A stretch of DNA of 64,000 bases from Rhodococcus sp. 4CII (GCF_014256275.1 NZ_JACCFE010000003.1:242263-306262), one strand, 5' to 3'. Positions 8,265 through 16,400 are shown, numbered from the stretch's first letter. The notes: generated from the letters alone by a model not told the origin. Numbers and translations are program-made.

Positions 8265-8558
8265 ATGTTGCATGCGCTGGTGGTGAAGGCGGCGTCGACG
8301 GTCGTGACGGGCGCGGTCGGGGTGGCCGCGTACGAAGGGGTCAAGAAACTCGTCGGGAAGGCCCCGCTGCGGGGCGCCGCGGTGACGGCGACGGCCTGGG
8401 GTCTGCGCGGGGTCCGCAAGGCCGAAGAAGGCGCCGAGTCCGCCCGGCTCTCGGTCTCCGATGTCGTGGCCGAAGCCAAGGAGCGGATCGGTGAGGAGGC
8501 CTCCCTGCCCACCGAGCCCGAGCCCGGGCATGGGCATGGGCATGACCACGCCCACTGA
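8265..8558 (+). CDS. PacL-type (DUF1490) P-ATPase-associated metallochaperone
   Basis: 97-residue membrane-anchored metal-binding partner of CtpC-like P-type ATPases. The N-terminal helix (VVKAASTVVTGAVGVAAYEG) anchors it, a Glu/Ala-rich amphipathic region follows, and the end GHGHGHDHAH supplies His/Asp ligands, replacing the DLHDHDH tail of mycobacterial PacL1. AGAGGAG lies eight bases before the ATG. The ATPase gene begins inside its last codons, so the pair is cotranslated as in the Rv3269-ctpC locus of Mycobacterium tuberculosis. Confidence 0.85.
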   Translation: MLHALVVKAASTVVTGAVGVAAYEGVKKLVGKAPLRGAAVTATAWGLRGVRKAEEGAESARLSVSDVVAEAKERIGEEASLPTEPEPGHGHGHDHAH

Positions 8559-10778
8559 CATCGGCGCCGCCCCCACGGCACCCGGTGCGCTGACCGATGC
8601 CGACGTGCCGGACGGCGTGCGGGTCGTGGCCCATGCCGGTGGGCGCCTCCGGATCCGGGCGGACTGGCTCACATCCAGTCCCGGACGGGCGGTCGCCGTC
8701 GAGGACGCCGTCACCATGATCTCCGGGGTGCGGGCCGTGCACGCCTACCCGCGCACCGCGGCGGTCGTGGTCTGGTACTCCCGCACCCGAGCCGACCTGC
8801 ACGAAGTCCTGGACGCCATCGCCACCGGTGAGAAGACTTCTCGGTCACACGTCCCGCATCGGCCACCCCGGTCGGCGGAGGTCACCACCGGTGATGTCCT
8901 GCGCATGGCGATCGGCGGCGCCGCGCTGGCCCTGCTGGGACTGCGCCGGTACGCCCTGCGCCGGCCGCCGATGCTCGGCCCCACCGGCCGTCTCGTCGCC
9001 ACCGGTGCCACCGTCTTCACCGGCTACCCGTTCCTGCGCGGGGCGCTGCGCGCGCTCGCCGGCAAACGGTCCCCGGGCACCGACGCTTTGGTGTCGGCGG
9101 CCACCATCGCCAGCCTGGTGCTCCGGGAAAACGTGGTGGCCCTGACCGTGCTGTGGCTGCTCAACATCGGGGAATACCTGCAGGATCTGACCCTGCGCCG
9201 GACCCGCCGGGCGATCTCGGAGCTGCTGACCGGAACGCAGGACACCGCCTGGGTGCGGCTCCCGGACGGCTCCGAGGTGTCGGTGGACGTCGAGCGCCTC
9301 GAGGTCGGCGACGAGGTCATCGTCCACGATCACGTGGCGATCCCCGTCGACGGCACCGTCGTCGACGGACAGGCGATCGTGGACCAGTCGGCGATCACCG
9401 GGGAGACCCTGCCCGTCAGCATCGAGACCGGCAATCGGGTCCATGCCGGATCCGTGGTCATCCGCGGTCGCCTGGTGGTGACCGCCTCGGCGGTCGGCAA
9501 GGACACCACCATCGGGCGCATCATCACCCGGGTCGAGCAGGCCCAGGAGGATCGGGCCCCGATCCAGACCGTCGGGGAGAACTTCTCCCGCCGCTTCGTG
9601 CCCGCCTCCTTCGTGCTCTCGGCGGTGACCTTGCTGCTCACCCGCGATGTGCGGCGGGCGATGACGATGCTGCTGGTGGCGTGCCCGTGCGCGGTCGGCC
9701 TGTCCACCCCGACCGCGATCAGCGCGGCCATCGGCAACGGTGCCCGCCGCGGCATTCTCATCAAGGGCGGCTCGCACCTCGAGCAGGCCGGCCGCGTCGA
9801 TGCGGTCGTGTTCGACAAAACGGGAACCCTGACCGTCGGGCGGCCGGTGGTGACCAACATCGTCGCCTTCGACGACGCCTGGACCCCCGAACAAGTCCTC
9901 GCCTACGCCGCCAGCTCCGAGATCCACTCCCGCCACCCCCTGGCCGCCGCCGTCATCCGCAGCACCGAGGAACGGCACATCGAGATTCCCCCGCACGAGG
10001 AATGCGAGGTCCTCGTCGGACTGGGCATGCGCACCATCGCCGACGGGCGCACCCTCCTGCTCGGCAGCCCCTCCCTGCTGCGCAACGAGAACATCACCGT
10101 CACCGGCGAAGCCGCGCAGTGGGTCAGCCGACTCCGCAGCCAGGCGGAAACCCCGCTCCTGTTGGCCGTCGACGGCACCCTCGTCGGGTTGATCAGCCTC
10201 CGCGACGAAGCCCGACCGAACGCCGCCGCCGTGCTGCGCAGACTCCGCGCCGACGGGGTCAAACGGATCGTGATGCTGACCGGTGACCACCCGGACACCG
10301 CGGCCGCGGTTGCTGCCGAACTCGGCATCGACGAATGGCGCGCCGAGGTCATGCCCGACGACAAACTCGAAGCGGTGCGCGCACTGCAGCAGGCCGGCCA
10401 TGTCGTCGCCATGGTCGGGGACGGCACCAACGACGCCCCGGCGCTCGCGGCCGCACGGGCACCAACGACGCCCCGGCGCTCGCGGCCGCGGACATTGGCA
10501 TCGCGATGGGGTTGGCCGGCACCGATGTCGCCGTCGAGACCGCCGACGTCGCCCTCGCGAGCGACGAGCTGGACCGGATCCTCGACGTCCGCGACCTCGG
10601 CCGCCATGCCGTCGCCGTCATCGGGCAAAACTACGGAATGTCCATCGCCGTCAATGCGATCGGACTCCTCGTCAGCGCCGGCGGTGCCCTCTCCCCGGTG
10701 CTCGCCGCCGTCCTGCACAACGCCTCCTCGGTCGCCGTGGTCGGTAACAGCTCGCGGCTGATCCGGTACACACTCTGA
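8542..10778 (+). pseudogene. ctpC: CtpC-like P1B metal-transporting ATPase, broken by a 35-bp duplication
   Basis: Heavy-metal efflux pump of about 745 residues if intact. A degenerate N-terminal heavy-metal-associated domain is followed by TM helices, actuator motif SAITGETLPV, the ion-path motif ACPCAVGLSTPT, the phosphorylation site VFDKTGTLTVG, the SRHPL motif and MVGDGTNDAPALAAA. Immediately after that last motif the frame is lost because its own coding sequence is duplicated; the correct frame resumes at GTNDAPALAAADIGIAMG and runs to 10778. As written, the product lacks the last TM pair and should be inactive. Starts at 8530, 8536 and 8542 are all ATG in frame and all overlap pacL. Confidence 0.9.
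10423..10489 (+). repeat. direct tandem duplication inside ctpC
   Basis: A 32-base identical segment occurs at 10423-10454 and again at 10458-10489, a period of 35 bases. Both copies encode GTNDAPALAAA of the P-domain hinge. Since 35 is not a multiple of three, the duplication shifts the reading frame. Confidence 0.9.
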
Positions 10779-10854
10779 ACTCGTCCACGAGGATGCAAGT
10801 TCGAGCAGCCGGCCATACTCTCCGCGGAAGACGTGGAGAGCTGGGAGGACCCCG

Positions 10855-11201
10855 GTGCACATCACCTGCGTGGCAACGGTAGTGGTTGCGGTGGGCTGCC
10901 TGGCAGCTGGGATGCTGTCCGCCTGCTCGTCCGGCGATTCGACGAGCGGCGGCGGCACGGGTCCTCCGACGGCGACTACTCGAACCCCGAGTTCGACCGG
11001 CTGCTGCGCGCGTCCGCCGGTGAGACCGATCCGCAGAAGGCGCAGGAACTCACCGATCAGGCGCAGGAGGTGCTGCTGCGTGACCTGCCCGCCGTCCCGA
11101 TGTGGTACCGCAACGCCGCGAGCGGCTGGTCGGAGAACGTGTCGAACGTGACCATCGACTGGAAGGGCATCCCGATGTACTCCGACATCGAGAAGAACTG
11201 A
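10855..11201 (+). pseudogene. peptide ABC transporter substrate-binding lipoprotein, internal deletion
   Basis: The two ends of a family-5 (DppA/OppA-like) solute-binding lipoprotein with its middle lost. The 5' part (GTG 10855) encodes a signal peptide with lipobox LSAC and a Ser/Gly-rich linker. About 110 bases later, in another frame, comes the family's C-terminus: YSNPEFDRLLRAS, then DLPAVPMWYRNAASGWSENV and KGIPMYSD. Around 400 internal codons are missing. The old ribosome site GGGAGG remains. Confidence 0.75.
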
Positions 11202-11422
11202 CATACCGAACAGCTGAAGGGCGCTCCGCCGCCCAGGGTTTCCGTCGACCACGGGGCGGGGCCGCGGTACTCGGCCGCTAGCCCGGCGAGGCAGGGACCG
11301 TTTGTTGTCGACGCATACCCGGCCGCGGCAGATGCCGTCGGGTATGCGGCGTTGACCGTCGTCGTCGTGACCCCGGTAGTGTCGGCCGCCCGTGTGCGGC
11401 ATCAGATCGGGGACGGACCTGT

Positions 11423-11683
11423 TTACAAGGAATTGATTCCGATGACGGCCGCGACCGCGACGGCCGGGATCAACACACCCAGCCCGAGTGAGGCCAGCCG
11501 GGCCCCGGCGGTGCGGTGACGGGCGAGGTGGAACACCGCCAGTCCGGTCAATCCGAGGGCCGCCGCGGCCAGCACCAGGTAGATCGGAGTCACTACCAGC
11601 ACTGCGCCGCCGCCGACAGCGACGCCAGCCAGAATCCAGCCCCACCGGACATCCTCGACTTCGAGACTCGACGCCGCACCCAT
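11423..11683 (-). CDS. small two-helix membrane protein, divergent from the mrf operon
   Basis: 86 residues with two hydrophobic segments (WILAGVAVGGGAVLVV to LVLAAAALGLTGLAVFHLA, and LASLGLGVLIPAVAVAAVIG). No family recognised. Its start at 11683 faces the mrf-like gene across about 100 bases containing a Zur-like box, so both directions could respond to zinc. A ribosome site (GAGGGAGTGACTG upstream of the ATG) is plausible. Confidence 0.6.
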   Translation of the reverse strand: MGAASSLEVEDVRWGWILAGVAVGGGAVLVVTPIYLVLAAAALGLTGLAVFHLARHRTAGARLASLGLGVLIPAVAVAAVIGINSL

Positions 11684-11730
11684 CAGTCACTCCCTCGCTG
11701 ACCGTGACCTTACCCGGCACGAGAAGGCGA

Positions 11731-11745
11731 TGATAATCATTTTCG
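11731..11745. promoter_or_regulatory. Zur box in a divergent intergenic region
   Basis: TGATAATCATTTTCG matches TGAAAATCATTTTCA at 13 of 15, the best of the five sites. It lies 40 bases before the mrf-like start and 48 bases before the divergent membrane-protein start. Confidence 0.85.
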
Positions 11746-11784
11746 ACAACGACGAAATTCCGATGTAGCGTTTCCGTTTACGTC

Positions 11785-13050
11785 ATGACAATCGTTGTCG
11801 AAAGGGTGCTCGTGGGTGAGACAGTCGACGGCCGGACGCCGCTGATCCTGGTTTCCGGGTGGAACGGTCGCACCGAGGACGCGGCGCGGTCGCTGCTCCG
11901 CGACGGCACCGTTGTCGTGCATCACGACCTCGGCCTCGTCCGCGAAGGCGTCGTGCGCCGCACCGTCACCACGCTGGAGTCGGGGGCGCCGCGCGAGCGC
12001 CTCGGCATCCTCGAACTGGCGCACGGCTGCATCTCCTGCACGTTGCGCGAGGACCTTCTTCCGCTGCTCCGCCGCCTGCACACCCGCAGTTCGGTGCAGC
12101 GCATCGTGCTGCACCTCGACCGCAGGCTCGAACCCGAGGCGGTGTGCTGGGCGGTCGAGCACGTGGCGGTGTCCGGTGTGGTGGGGCAGATCGACGGCCC
12201 GGCGTCGCGGGACGTGCGCGTCGACGGCGTCGTCACCTGCCTCGACGCGGGATCGTGGCTGGCCGACGCCACCGGCGACGACGCGCTGGACGATGACCGC
12301 ACCGTCGCTCAGGTCGCGGTCGGGCAGGTCGGGTTCGCCGACGCCCTGGTGGTGTCGGGTAGCGCAGGCGACGGCTGGCAGCAGGCCCGCCTCCACGCCG
12401 TCCTGTCCCGGCTCGCACCGGGCGCGCCGATCGACTGGGGCGGGGACACCCTCGATATCGAGCGGTTGCTGCTCCGCATCCCCGCCGACGCCCGACGCGG
12501 CGAACCGATGCACACCCATTCGCCGCTGCTGCGCGGGCAGCCGCCGCTGTCCCACGACTGCGGGGTGATGCTGGTCGAGTTCACCGCCACCCGGCCGTTC
12601 CACCCGGAGCGACTACACGAGGCGATCGACGTGCTGCTCGAGGGCGTCGTCACGGCTCGCGGACGGATATGGGTGGCGACCCAGCCGGACGAGGCGCTGT
12701 GGTTCGAGTCCGCCGGTGGGGGACTGCGGGTGGCGAGCGCCGACCGCTGGCTGGCCGCGATGACCCCGGAGGAACAGGGACAGGTCGCGGTCGGGCGGCG
12801 GGCGATGGCCGCGTTGTGCTGGGACGAGCGCTTCGGCGACCGGCACACGTCGATGGTGGTGCTGGTGCACGCGGCCGACCCCACCGAGATCGACCGCGCG
12901 CTGCAGTGGGCGCTCGTCACCGATGACGAACTCGCGGACGAGGACGGCTGGCAGTCGTGGCCCGACCCGTTCGGGCAGTTTCACGAAGATCCCTGCGAGA
13001 GCAGTGAATCACCCTATGCAGAAACCGAATCGAGAGAGGGACACGAATGA
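11785..13050 (+). CDS. mrf: Mrf-like COG0523/CobW-family protein with degenerate P-loop
   Basis: 421 residues, CobW/COG0523 fold. The place of the GTPase P-loop reads VSGWNGRTEDAARS, so the Gly-Lys-Thr of Walker A is missing, and the metal motif CxCC is reduced to GCISCTLREDL. The C-terminal CobW_C region (FTATRPFHPERLHEAI, ALVTDDEL) is complete. Mycobacterial Mrf, a zinc-responsive recruiter of the ribosome-hibernation factor Mpy, is also a COG0523-like protein encoded with cysteine-free ribosomal proteins behind a Zur box, which is the arrangement here. The name rests on that context. The stop overlaps rpmE2 (ATGA). Confidence 0.75.
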   Translation: MTIVVERVLVGETVDGRTPLILVSGWNGRTEDAARSLLRDGTVVVHHDLGLVREGVVRRTVTTLESGAPRERLGILELAHGCISCTLREDLLPLLRRLHTRSSVQRIVLHLDRRLEPEAVCWAVEHVAVSGVVGQIDGPASRDVRVDGVVTCLDAGSWLADATGDDALDDDRTVAQVAVGQVGFADALVVSGSAGDGWQQARLHAVLSRLAPGAPIDWGGDTLDIERLLLRIPADARRGEPMHTHSPLLRGQPPLSHDCGVMLVEFTATRPFHPERLHEAIDVLLEGVVTARGRIWVATQPDEALWFESAGGGLRVASADRWLAAMTPEEQGQVAVGRRAMAALCWDERFGDRHTSMVVLVHAADPTEIDRALQWALVTDDELADEDGWQSWPDPFGQFHEDPCESSESPYAETESREGHE

Positions 13051-13301
13051 AACCAGGAATCCATCCCGACTACCACCCCGTGGTGTTCCAGGACGCGAGC
13101 ACCGGAACGGCGTTTCTCACGCGGTCGACGGTGACGAGTGACCGCACCGCCCTGTGGGCGGACGGTAACACCTATCCGCTGGTGGTCGTGGACGTGACCA
13201 GCGAGTCGCACCCGTTCTGGACCGGCGCGCAGCGCGTGATGGACACCGCGGGCCGCGTCGAGAAGTTCGAACGCCGCTACGGAGTGCGCAAGCGCCCGTG
13301 A
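13047..13301 (+). CDS. rpmE2: ribosomal protein L31 type B (zinc-free paralogue)
   Basis: 84 residues beginning MKPGIHPDYHPVVFQDASTG, with FLTRSTVTS and SHPFWTGAQRVMDTAGRVEKF: the type B L31 pattern. It has no cysteine, so it is the C-minus form that replaces zinc-binding L31 under zinc starvation and frees ribosomal zinc. Start codon overlaps the mrf-like stop. Zur control is expected through the box at 11731. Confidence 0.95.
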   Translation: MKPGIHPDYHPVVFQDASTGTAFLTRSTVTSDRTALWADGNTYPLVVVDVTSESHPFWTGAQRVMDTAGRVEKFERRYGVRKRP

Positions 13302-13339
13302 GTACTTCTCTAACCGCCTGCGGTTAACAAGTACTCACG
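13297..13339 (+). promoter_or_regulatory. long interrupted hairpin spanning the rpmE2 stop
   Basis: CGTGAGTACTT (13297-13307) pairs with AAGTACTCACG (13329-13339), and inside it TAACCG pairs with CGGTTA around a short loop. The first arm includes the TGA of rpmE2. It may terminate or attenuate transcription, or stabilise or process the mRNA so that rpmE2 and rpmF are made at different levels. Confidence 0.6.
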
Positions 13340-13366
13340 GGTCGACGACGAAGGAGGAGACACACC

Positions 13367-13540
13367 ATGGCAGTACCGAAACGCAGAATGTCGCGGTCCA
13401 ATACCCGCAGCCGGAGATCGCAGTGGAAGGCCCAGGCGCCCGACCTCGTCGAGGTGACGGTGGGCGGCGCCACGCATCGCGTGCCGCGCCGGCTGGTGAG
13501 GGCCGTAAAGCTGGGAGTGGTGGACCCGGCCGGGAAGTGA
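13367..13540 (+). CDS. rpmF: ribosomal protein L32 (cysteine-free form)
   Basis: 57 residues: MAVPKRRMSRSNTRSRRSQW, with VTVGGATHRVPRRLVRAVKL after it, a clear L32. The Cys pairs of zinc-binding L32 are absent. AAGGAGGAGA lies seven bases before the ATG. Probably cotranscribed with mrf and rpmE2 through or around the hairpin at 13297-13339. Confidence 0.93.
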   Translation: MAVPKRRMSRSNTRSRRSQWKAQAPDLVEVTVGGATHRVPRRLVRAVKLGVVDPAGK

Positions 13541-13560
13541 CGCTCCTCATGCGAACCTTG

Positions 13561-13700
13561 GCGGGTGCTGCTGTCCATCCTGGCACTGGTGGGTATCGCG
13601 ATGTTCGCGGCCTCGGGCGCGCCCCGGTGTGGGTGACGAAGCGCCTCGACATCTTCGGTGTGCGTGGTCGGTGTCTTCACCGCTCTCGGTGGCGGGACCG
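13561..13700 (+). pseudogene. remnant of a TRIC/UPF0126 (YadS-type) membrane protein
   Basis: Two frames give LLSILALVGIAMFAASGA and, after a shift, VTKRLDIFGV then CVVGVFTALGGGT, the N-terminal signature of the trimeric intracellular cation channel family (usual pattern FAISGALVAVRRRLDxFG and TALGGGTxRD). The reading stops matching at about 13700, where an HNH-gene fragment begins. Not functional. Confidence 0.6.
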
Positions 13701-13701
13701 T

Positions 13702-13820
13702 CCCAATCTCGGGATCACTCCGTACTCGAAAGGGTAGGCGAACAAATGCGCGGGCACGGTGCCACGTCGAGACGCGCCGGGCAGGCTCGCTGCACGAAAG
13801 GAGCCGTGCCCGGTTGACGA
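13702..13820 (-). pseudogene. fragment of the dispersed HNH gene
   Basis: Read on the minus strand it encodes SSTGHGSFRAASLPGASRRG then TVPAHLFAYPFEYGVIPRLG, very close to residues 80-118 of the intact HNH protein at 20023-20658. Both ends are missing. It abuts the TRIC remnant, as the intact copy abuts nhaA. Confidence 0.8.
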
Positions 13821-13848
13821 GACACTGCCCTCGTACCCGAGCCATTAA

Positions 13849-13863
13849 TGAAAACAGTTATCA
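13849..13863. promoter_or_regulatory. Zur-box-like palindrome at the COG0523 gene
   Basis: TGAAAACAGTTATCA, 11 of 15 to the Zur consensus and itself an imperfect palindrome. It ends seven bases before the ATG at 13871, which gives little room for a Shine-Dalgarno, so the transcript may be leaderless or nearly so. Confidence 0.65.
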
Positions 13864-13870
13864 TTATTGA

Positions 13871-15010
13871 ATGACTGTTACTCGGCCGCCTCTCCCGGTC
13901 ACCGTCCTGTCCGGGTTTCTCGGAGCGGGCAAGACCACCCTGCTCAATCACATCCTCGCCAACCGGGACGGACGACGGGTCGCTGTCATCGTCAACGACA
14001 TGAGCGAGGTCAACATCGACGCGGCGCTCGTCGCCGGGCAAGGCCACTTGGACCGGACGCAGGAAAAGTTGGTGGAGCTCACCAACGGCTGCATCTGCTG
14101 CACCCTGCGGGAGGACCTGATCGAGGCGGTCGCGAGGTTGGCGGAGGAGGACCGGTTCGACCAGCTCGTCATCGAGTCCACGGGGATTTCGGAGCCGATG
14201 CCCGTCGCGGCCACCTTCGACTGGGAGTTCGAGGACGGGTTCAGCCTCGGCGCGGTCGCGGCACTGGACACGATGGTGACGGTCGTGGATGCGTCGACGT
14301 TCCTCGGTGAGCTGGCAAAGGGGCAGCGCCTCGACGAGCGCGACCTCGAGGCCGGAGAGGGCGATCAGCGCAGCATCTCCGACCTTCTCGTGGACCAGGT
14401 GGAGTTCGCCGACGTCATCCTGTTGAACAAGACCGATTTGGTGAGCGAGCGCGCCGCGGGGACGGTGGAGGCGGCGCTGCGCAGGCTCAACCCAACCGCA
14501 AAGCTACTGCGAACCAGGCAAGGGGTGGTTGACCTCGGCGAGGTCCTGGAGACGGGTCTGTACAACCCCGAGCTCGCCGCCCAGGCTCCGGGCTGGGCCG
14601 ACGAGCTGGCCGGAGGTCACACCCCGGAGACCGAGGAGTACGGGATCCGCAGCGTCACGTACCGGGCGTCCCGCCCGTTCCACCCCGTCCGGCTCGAGCA
14701 GGCGTTGGGGCAGTTCACCGGACTGCTGCGCAGCAAGGGTTTCTGTTGGATCGCGAGCCGTCCCGACCTCGCGGCGATCTGGTCGCAGGCCGGTCCCAAT
14801 CTGGTGATCGAGCCGGCGCAGCTGTGGACGTCGACCGAGGAGACACCCGGACAGGAGATCGTCTTCATCGGTGTGCGACTCGATCCGGACGGGCCCGCCC
14901 GCATCCTCGATCGTGCGCTGCTCACCGACGACGAACTGGCGGCAGGGCGCACCGCGTGGACCCGTTTCGAAGACCCCCTACCCGCGTGGGAGCCGGTGCA
15001 CGACCACTAG
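13871..15010 (+). CDS. COG0523 (ZigA/YciC-type) GTPase metallochaperone
   Basis: 379 residues. Walker A GFLGAGKTTLLNHIL, metal motif GCICCTLREDLIEAV, Walker B region LVIESTGISEP, and NKTDL of the G4 motif are intact, with the CobW_C domain (YRASRPFHPVRLEQAL) and a C-terminal HDH. Zur-controlled members of this family move zinc to client enzymes during scarcity. It stands alone behind its own Zur-like box. Unlike the Mrf-like paralogue 800 bases upstream, its P-loop is complete, so it should hydrolyse GTP. Confidence 0.93.
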   Translation: MTVTRPPLPVTVLSGFLGAGKTTLLNHILANRDGRRVAVIVNDMSEVNIDAALVAGQGHLDRTQEKLVELTNGCICCTLREDLIEAVARLAEEDRFDQLVIESTGISEPMPVAATFDWEFEDGFSLGAVAALDTMVTVVDASTFLGELAKGQRLDERDLEAGEGDQRSISDLLVDQVEFADVILLNKTDLVSERAAGTVEAALRRLNPTAKLLRTRQGVVDLGEVLETGLYNPELAAQAPGWADELAGGHTPETEEYGIRSVTYRASRPFHPVRLEQALGQFTGLLRSKGFCWIASRPDLAAIWSQAGPNLVIEPAQLWTSTEETPGQEIVFIGVRLDPDGPARILDRALLTDDELAAGRTAWTRFEDPLPAWEPVHDH

Positions 15011-15133
15011 ACCGGCGATAGGAATGGGGACTCCAGTCTCGCCATTCTTGTCGAAAATTGTTGGTTTGACGACAACCGCTACGAACTGCGGAAATCGCCT
15101 GAAAATGCGTCGACAACACGTGTCGAGAAACTA

Positions 15134-15167
15134 TGTCGAAAAACCTCTGATTGGGGTATTTTCGACA
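15134..15167. promoter_or_regulatory. candidate res crossover site next to the recombinase gene
   Basis: Imperfect 34-bp palindrome with 7-base ends TGTCGAA and TTCGACA lying one base upstream of the start codon. Further half-sites of the type TTGTCGAAAA and TGTCGAGAAA occur at 15048-15057 and 15121-15130. Size and arrangement match subsites of serine-resolvase res regions, which usually also autoregulate the gene. Confidence 0.6.
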
Positions 15168-15168
15168 T

Positions 15169-16107
15169 ATGTTGCTTGGCTATGCACGTGTATCGACTGC
15201 AGACCAGAATCCCGAGCATCAAATCGACGCACTGCGCCGCGCCGGAGTGGCGGCCGCGGACATCCACGTCGACCATGCGGGTGGGGCGAAGGCATCACGG
15301 CCGCAGCTGGATCTGGTGCTGCAGCGGCTCCGCGAGGACGACGTCCTGGTGATCACCAGGTTGGACCGGCTGGGCCGGTCGATGCTGCACCTGATCACCC
15401 TCGGCGCCGACCTGCGCGAGCGGGGCATCGGTCTGAAGGTGCTCGAGCAGGGCATCGACACCGCCACTGCCGAGGACCGCGCCATGTTCGGGATGTTGTC
15501 GGTCCTGGCAGAATTCCAACGCGAGCTGATCGCCGCGAACACCCGCGACGGCCTGGCCGCCGCCCGGGCCCGCGGCCGCAAGGGTGGCCGCCCGTCGAAG
15601 CTCAGCTCCGACCAGATCGCGCTCGCGCAACGCCTGTACGACGCAGGCGAACACACCGTCGCGCAGATCGCGGACATGCTGAAAGTGCCGCGCACCACCG
15701 TGTACGGGCACCTGAGCAAGGAAAAGAAGACCCGATCGGTGCACGCGGCGCCGCCCGAACCTTCGCCGCCTCTACGGTCCTCGCGCATCTGCCCGACGTG
15801 CGGGCACGAGCCCACCACTCGCGCCGAGGCCGCGCATCAACGCGCCGACCTCGCGGTGGATTGGCTGCACCTGGATCCGGACAGGCCCGGACAGCTGACC
15901 ATCAGACACCACTGCCGCCATTGCGAACCCGATCAGCCCGCCGTCGACATCGCCTGCACCGTCTGTGGTGACGGCCCCATCCTCACCGGACCGTCCGCCG
16001 CACCCATGGAGAGCGGTGCGCTTCCCGATTCGATTCTCCGGTGGCTGACCGCCGCCGACTGGGACACCGTGCCCGCACTGCGGTGCCCCGATCACGTAAT
16101 CCAATAG
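15169..16107 (+). CDS. serine recombinase (resolvase/invertase) with cysteine-rich C-terminal extension
   Basis: 312 residues. The resolvase domain has the nucleophile Ser in GYARVSTADQ, ITRLDRLGRSMLHL and the FQRELI long-helix motif; the HTH is around residues 150-185 (LYDAGEHTVAQIADMLKVPR). That core is normal size; about 110 extra residues follow with Cys clusters CPTCGHEP, HHCRHC and CTVCGDGP that look like zinc ribbons. It likely resolves plasmid multimers or transposon cointegrates at the adjacent sites. An upstream in-frame ATG at 15151 would lie inside the site. Confidence 0.88.
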   Translation: MLLGYARVSTADQNPEHQIDALRRAGVAAADIHVDHAGGAKASRPQLDLVLQRLREDDVLVITRLDRLGRSMLHLITLGADLRERGIGLKVLEQGIDTATAEDRAMFGMLSVLAEFQRELIAANTRDGLAAARARGRKGGRPSKLSSDQIALAQRLYDAGEHTVAQIADMLKVPRTTVYGHLSKEKKTRSVHAAPPEPSPPLRSSRICPTCGHEPTTRAEAAHQRADLAVDWLHLDPDRPGQLTIRHHCRHCEPDQPAVDIACTVCGDGPILTGPSAAPMESGALPDSILRWLTAADWDTVPALRCPDHVIQ

Positions 16108-16400
16108 GACAGTGGCCGAAGGTGCCCAGGGAGGGCTCTCATGTCGGGTCGGAACAACCGGCAACGAACTCCGTGGATACTTCTCACATTGGTCGTGGCG
16201 TTCCGGGTTCGAGGTGTTCGACCAGGCGCACGAAAAAATTTTTCGAGCTGCTAGCTGGGCTTTTGTTTGTATCCGGGACGGGCTCGATGGACCGCAAGAA
16301 CGGGAGCGGCAGGTATCACTCGGATCGACCGCCCCTGGGGCCTGGTTGGCGGCCGCGCGGCGCAGCCGTGTCGAATCCGATCGTGGCCTAGAGACTATTT
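16108..16400. other. intergenic stretch before the toxin-antitoxin genes
   Basis: No supported gene. A run CGAAAAAATTTTTCG (16231-16245) is a perfect palindrome with an AT core. The end of the stretch holds the promoter region of the antitoxin gene. Confidence 0.4.

Noticed and set aside
8527..8552. GGGCATGGGCATGGGCATGAC as a tandem repeat element
   Set aside because: It is simply the codons for the His/Gly metal-binding tail of PacL and the overlapping Met/Gly start of CtpC.
8845..10401. A 518-codon minus-strand open frame opposite ctpC
   Set aside because: It mirrors the codon structure of ctpC and has Asp/Gly/His-rich composition typical of antisense frames; ctpC itself has all P-type ATPase motifs.
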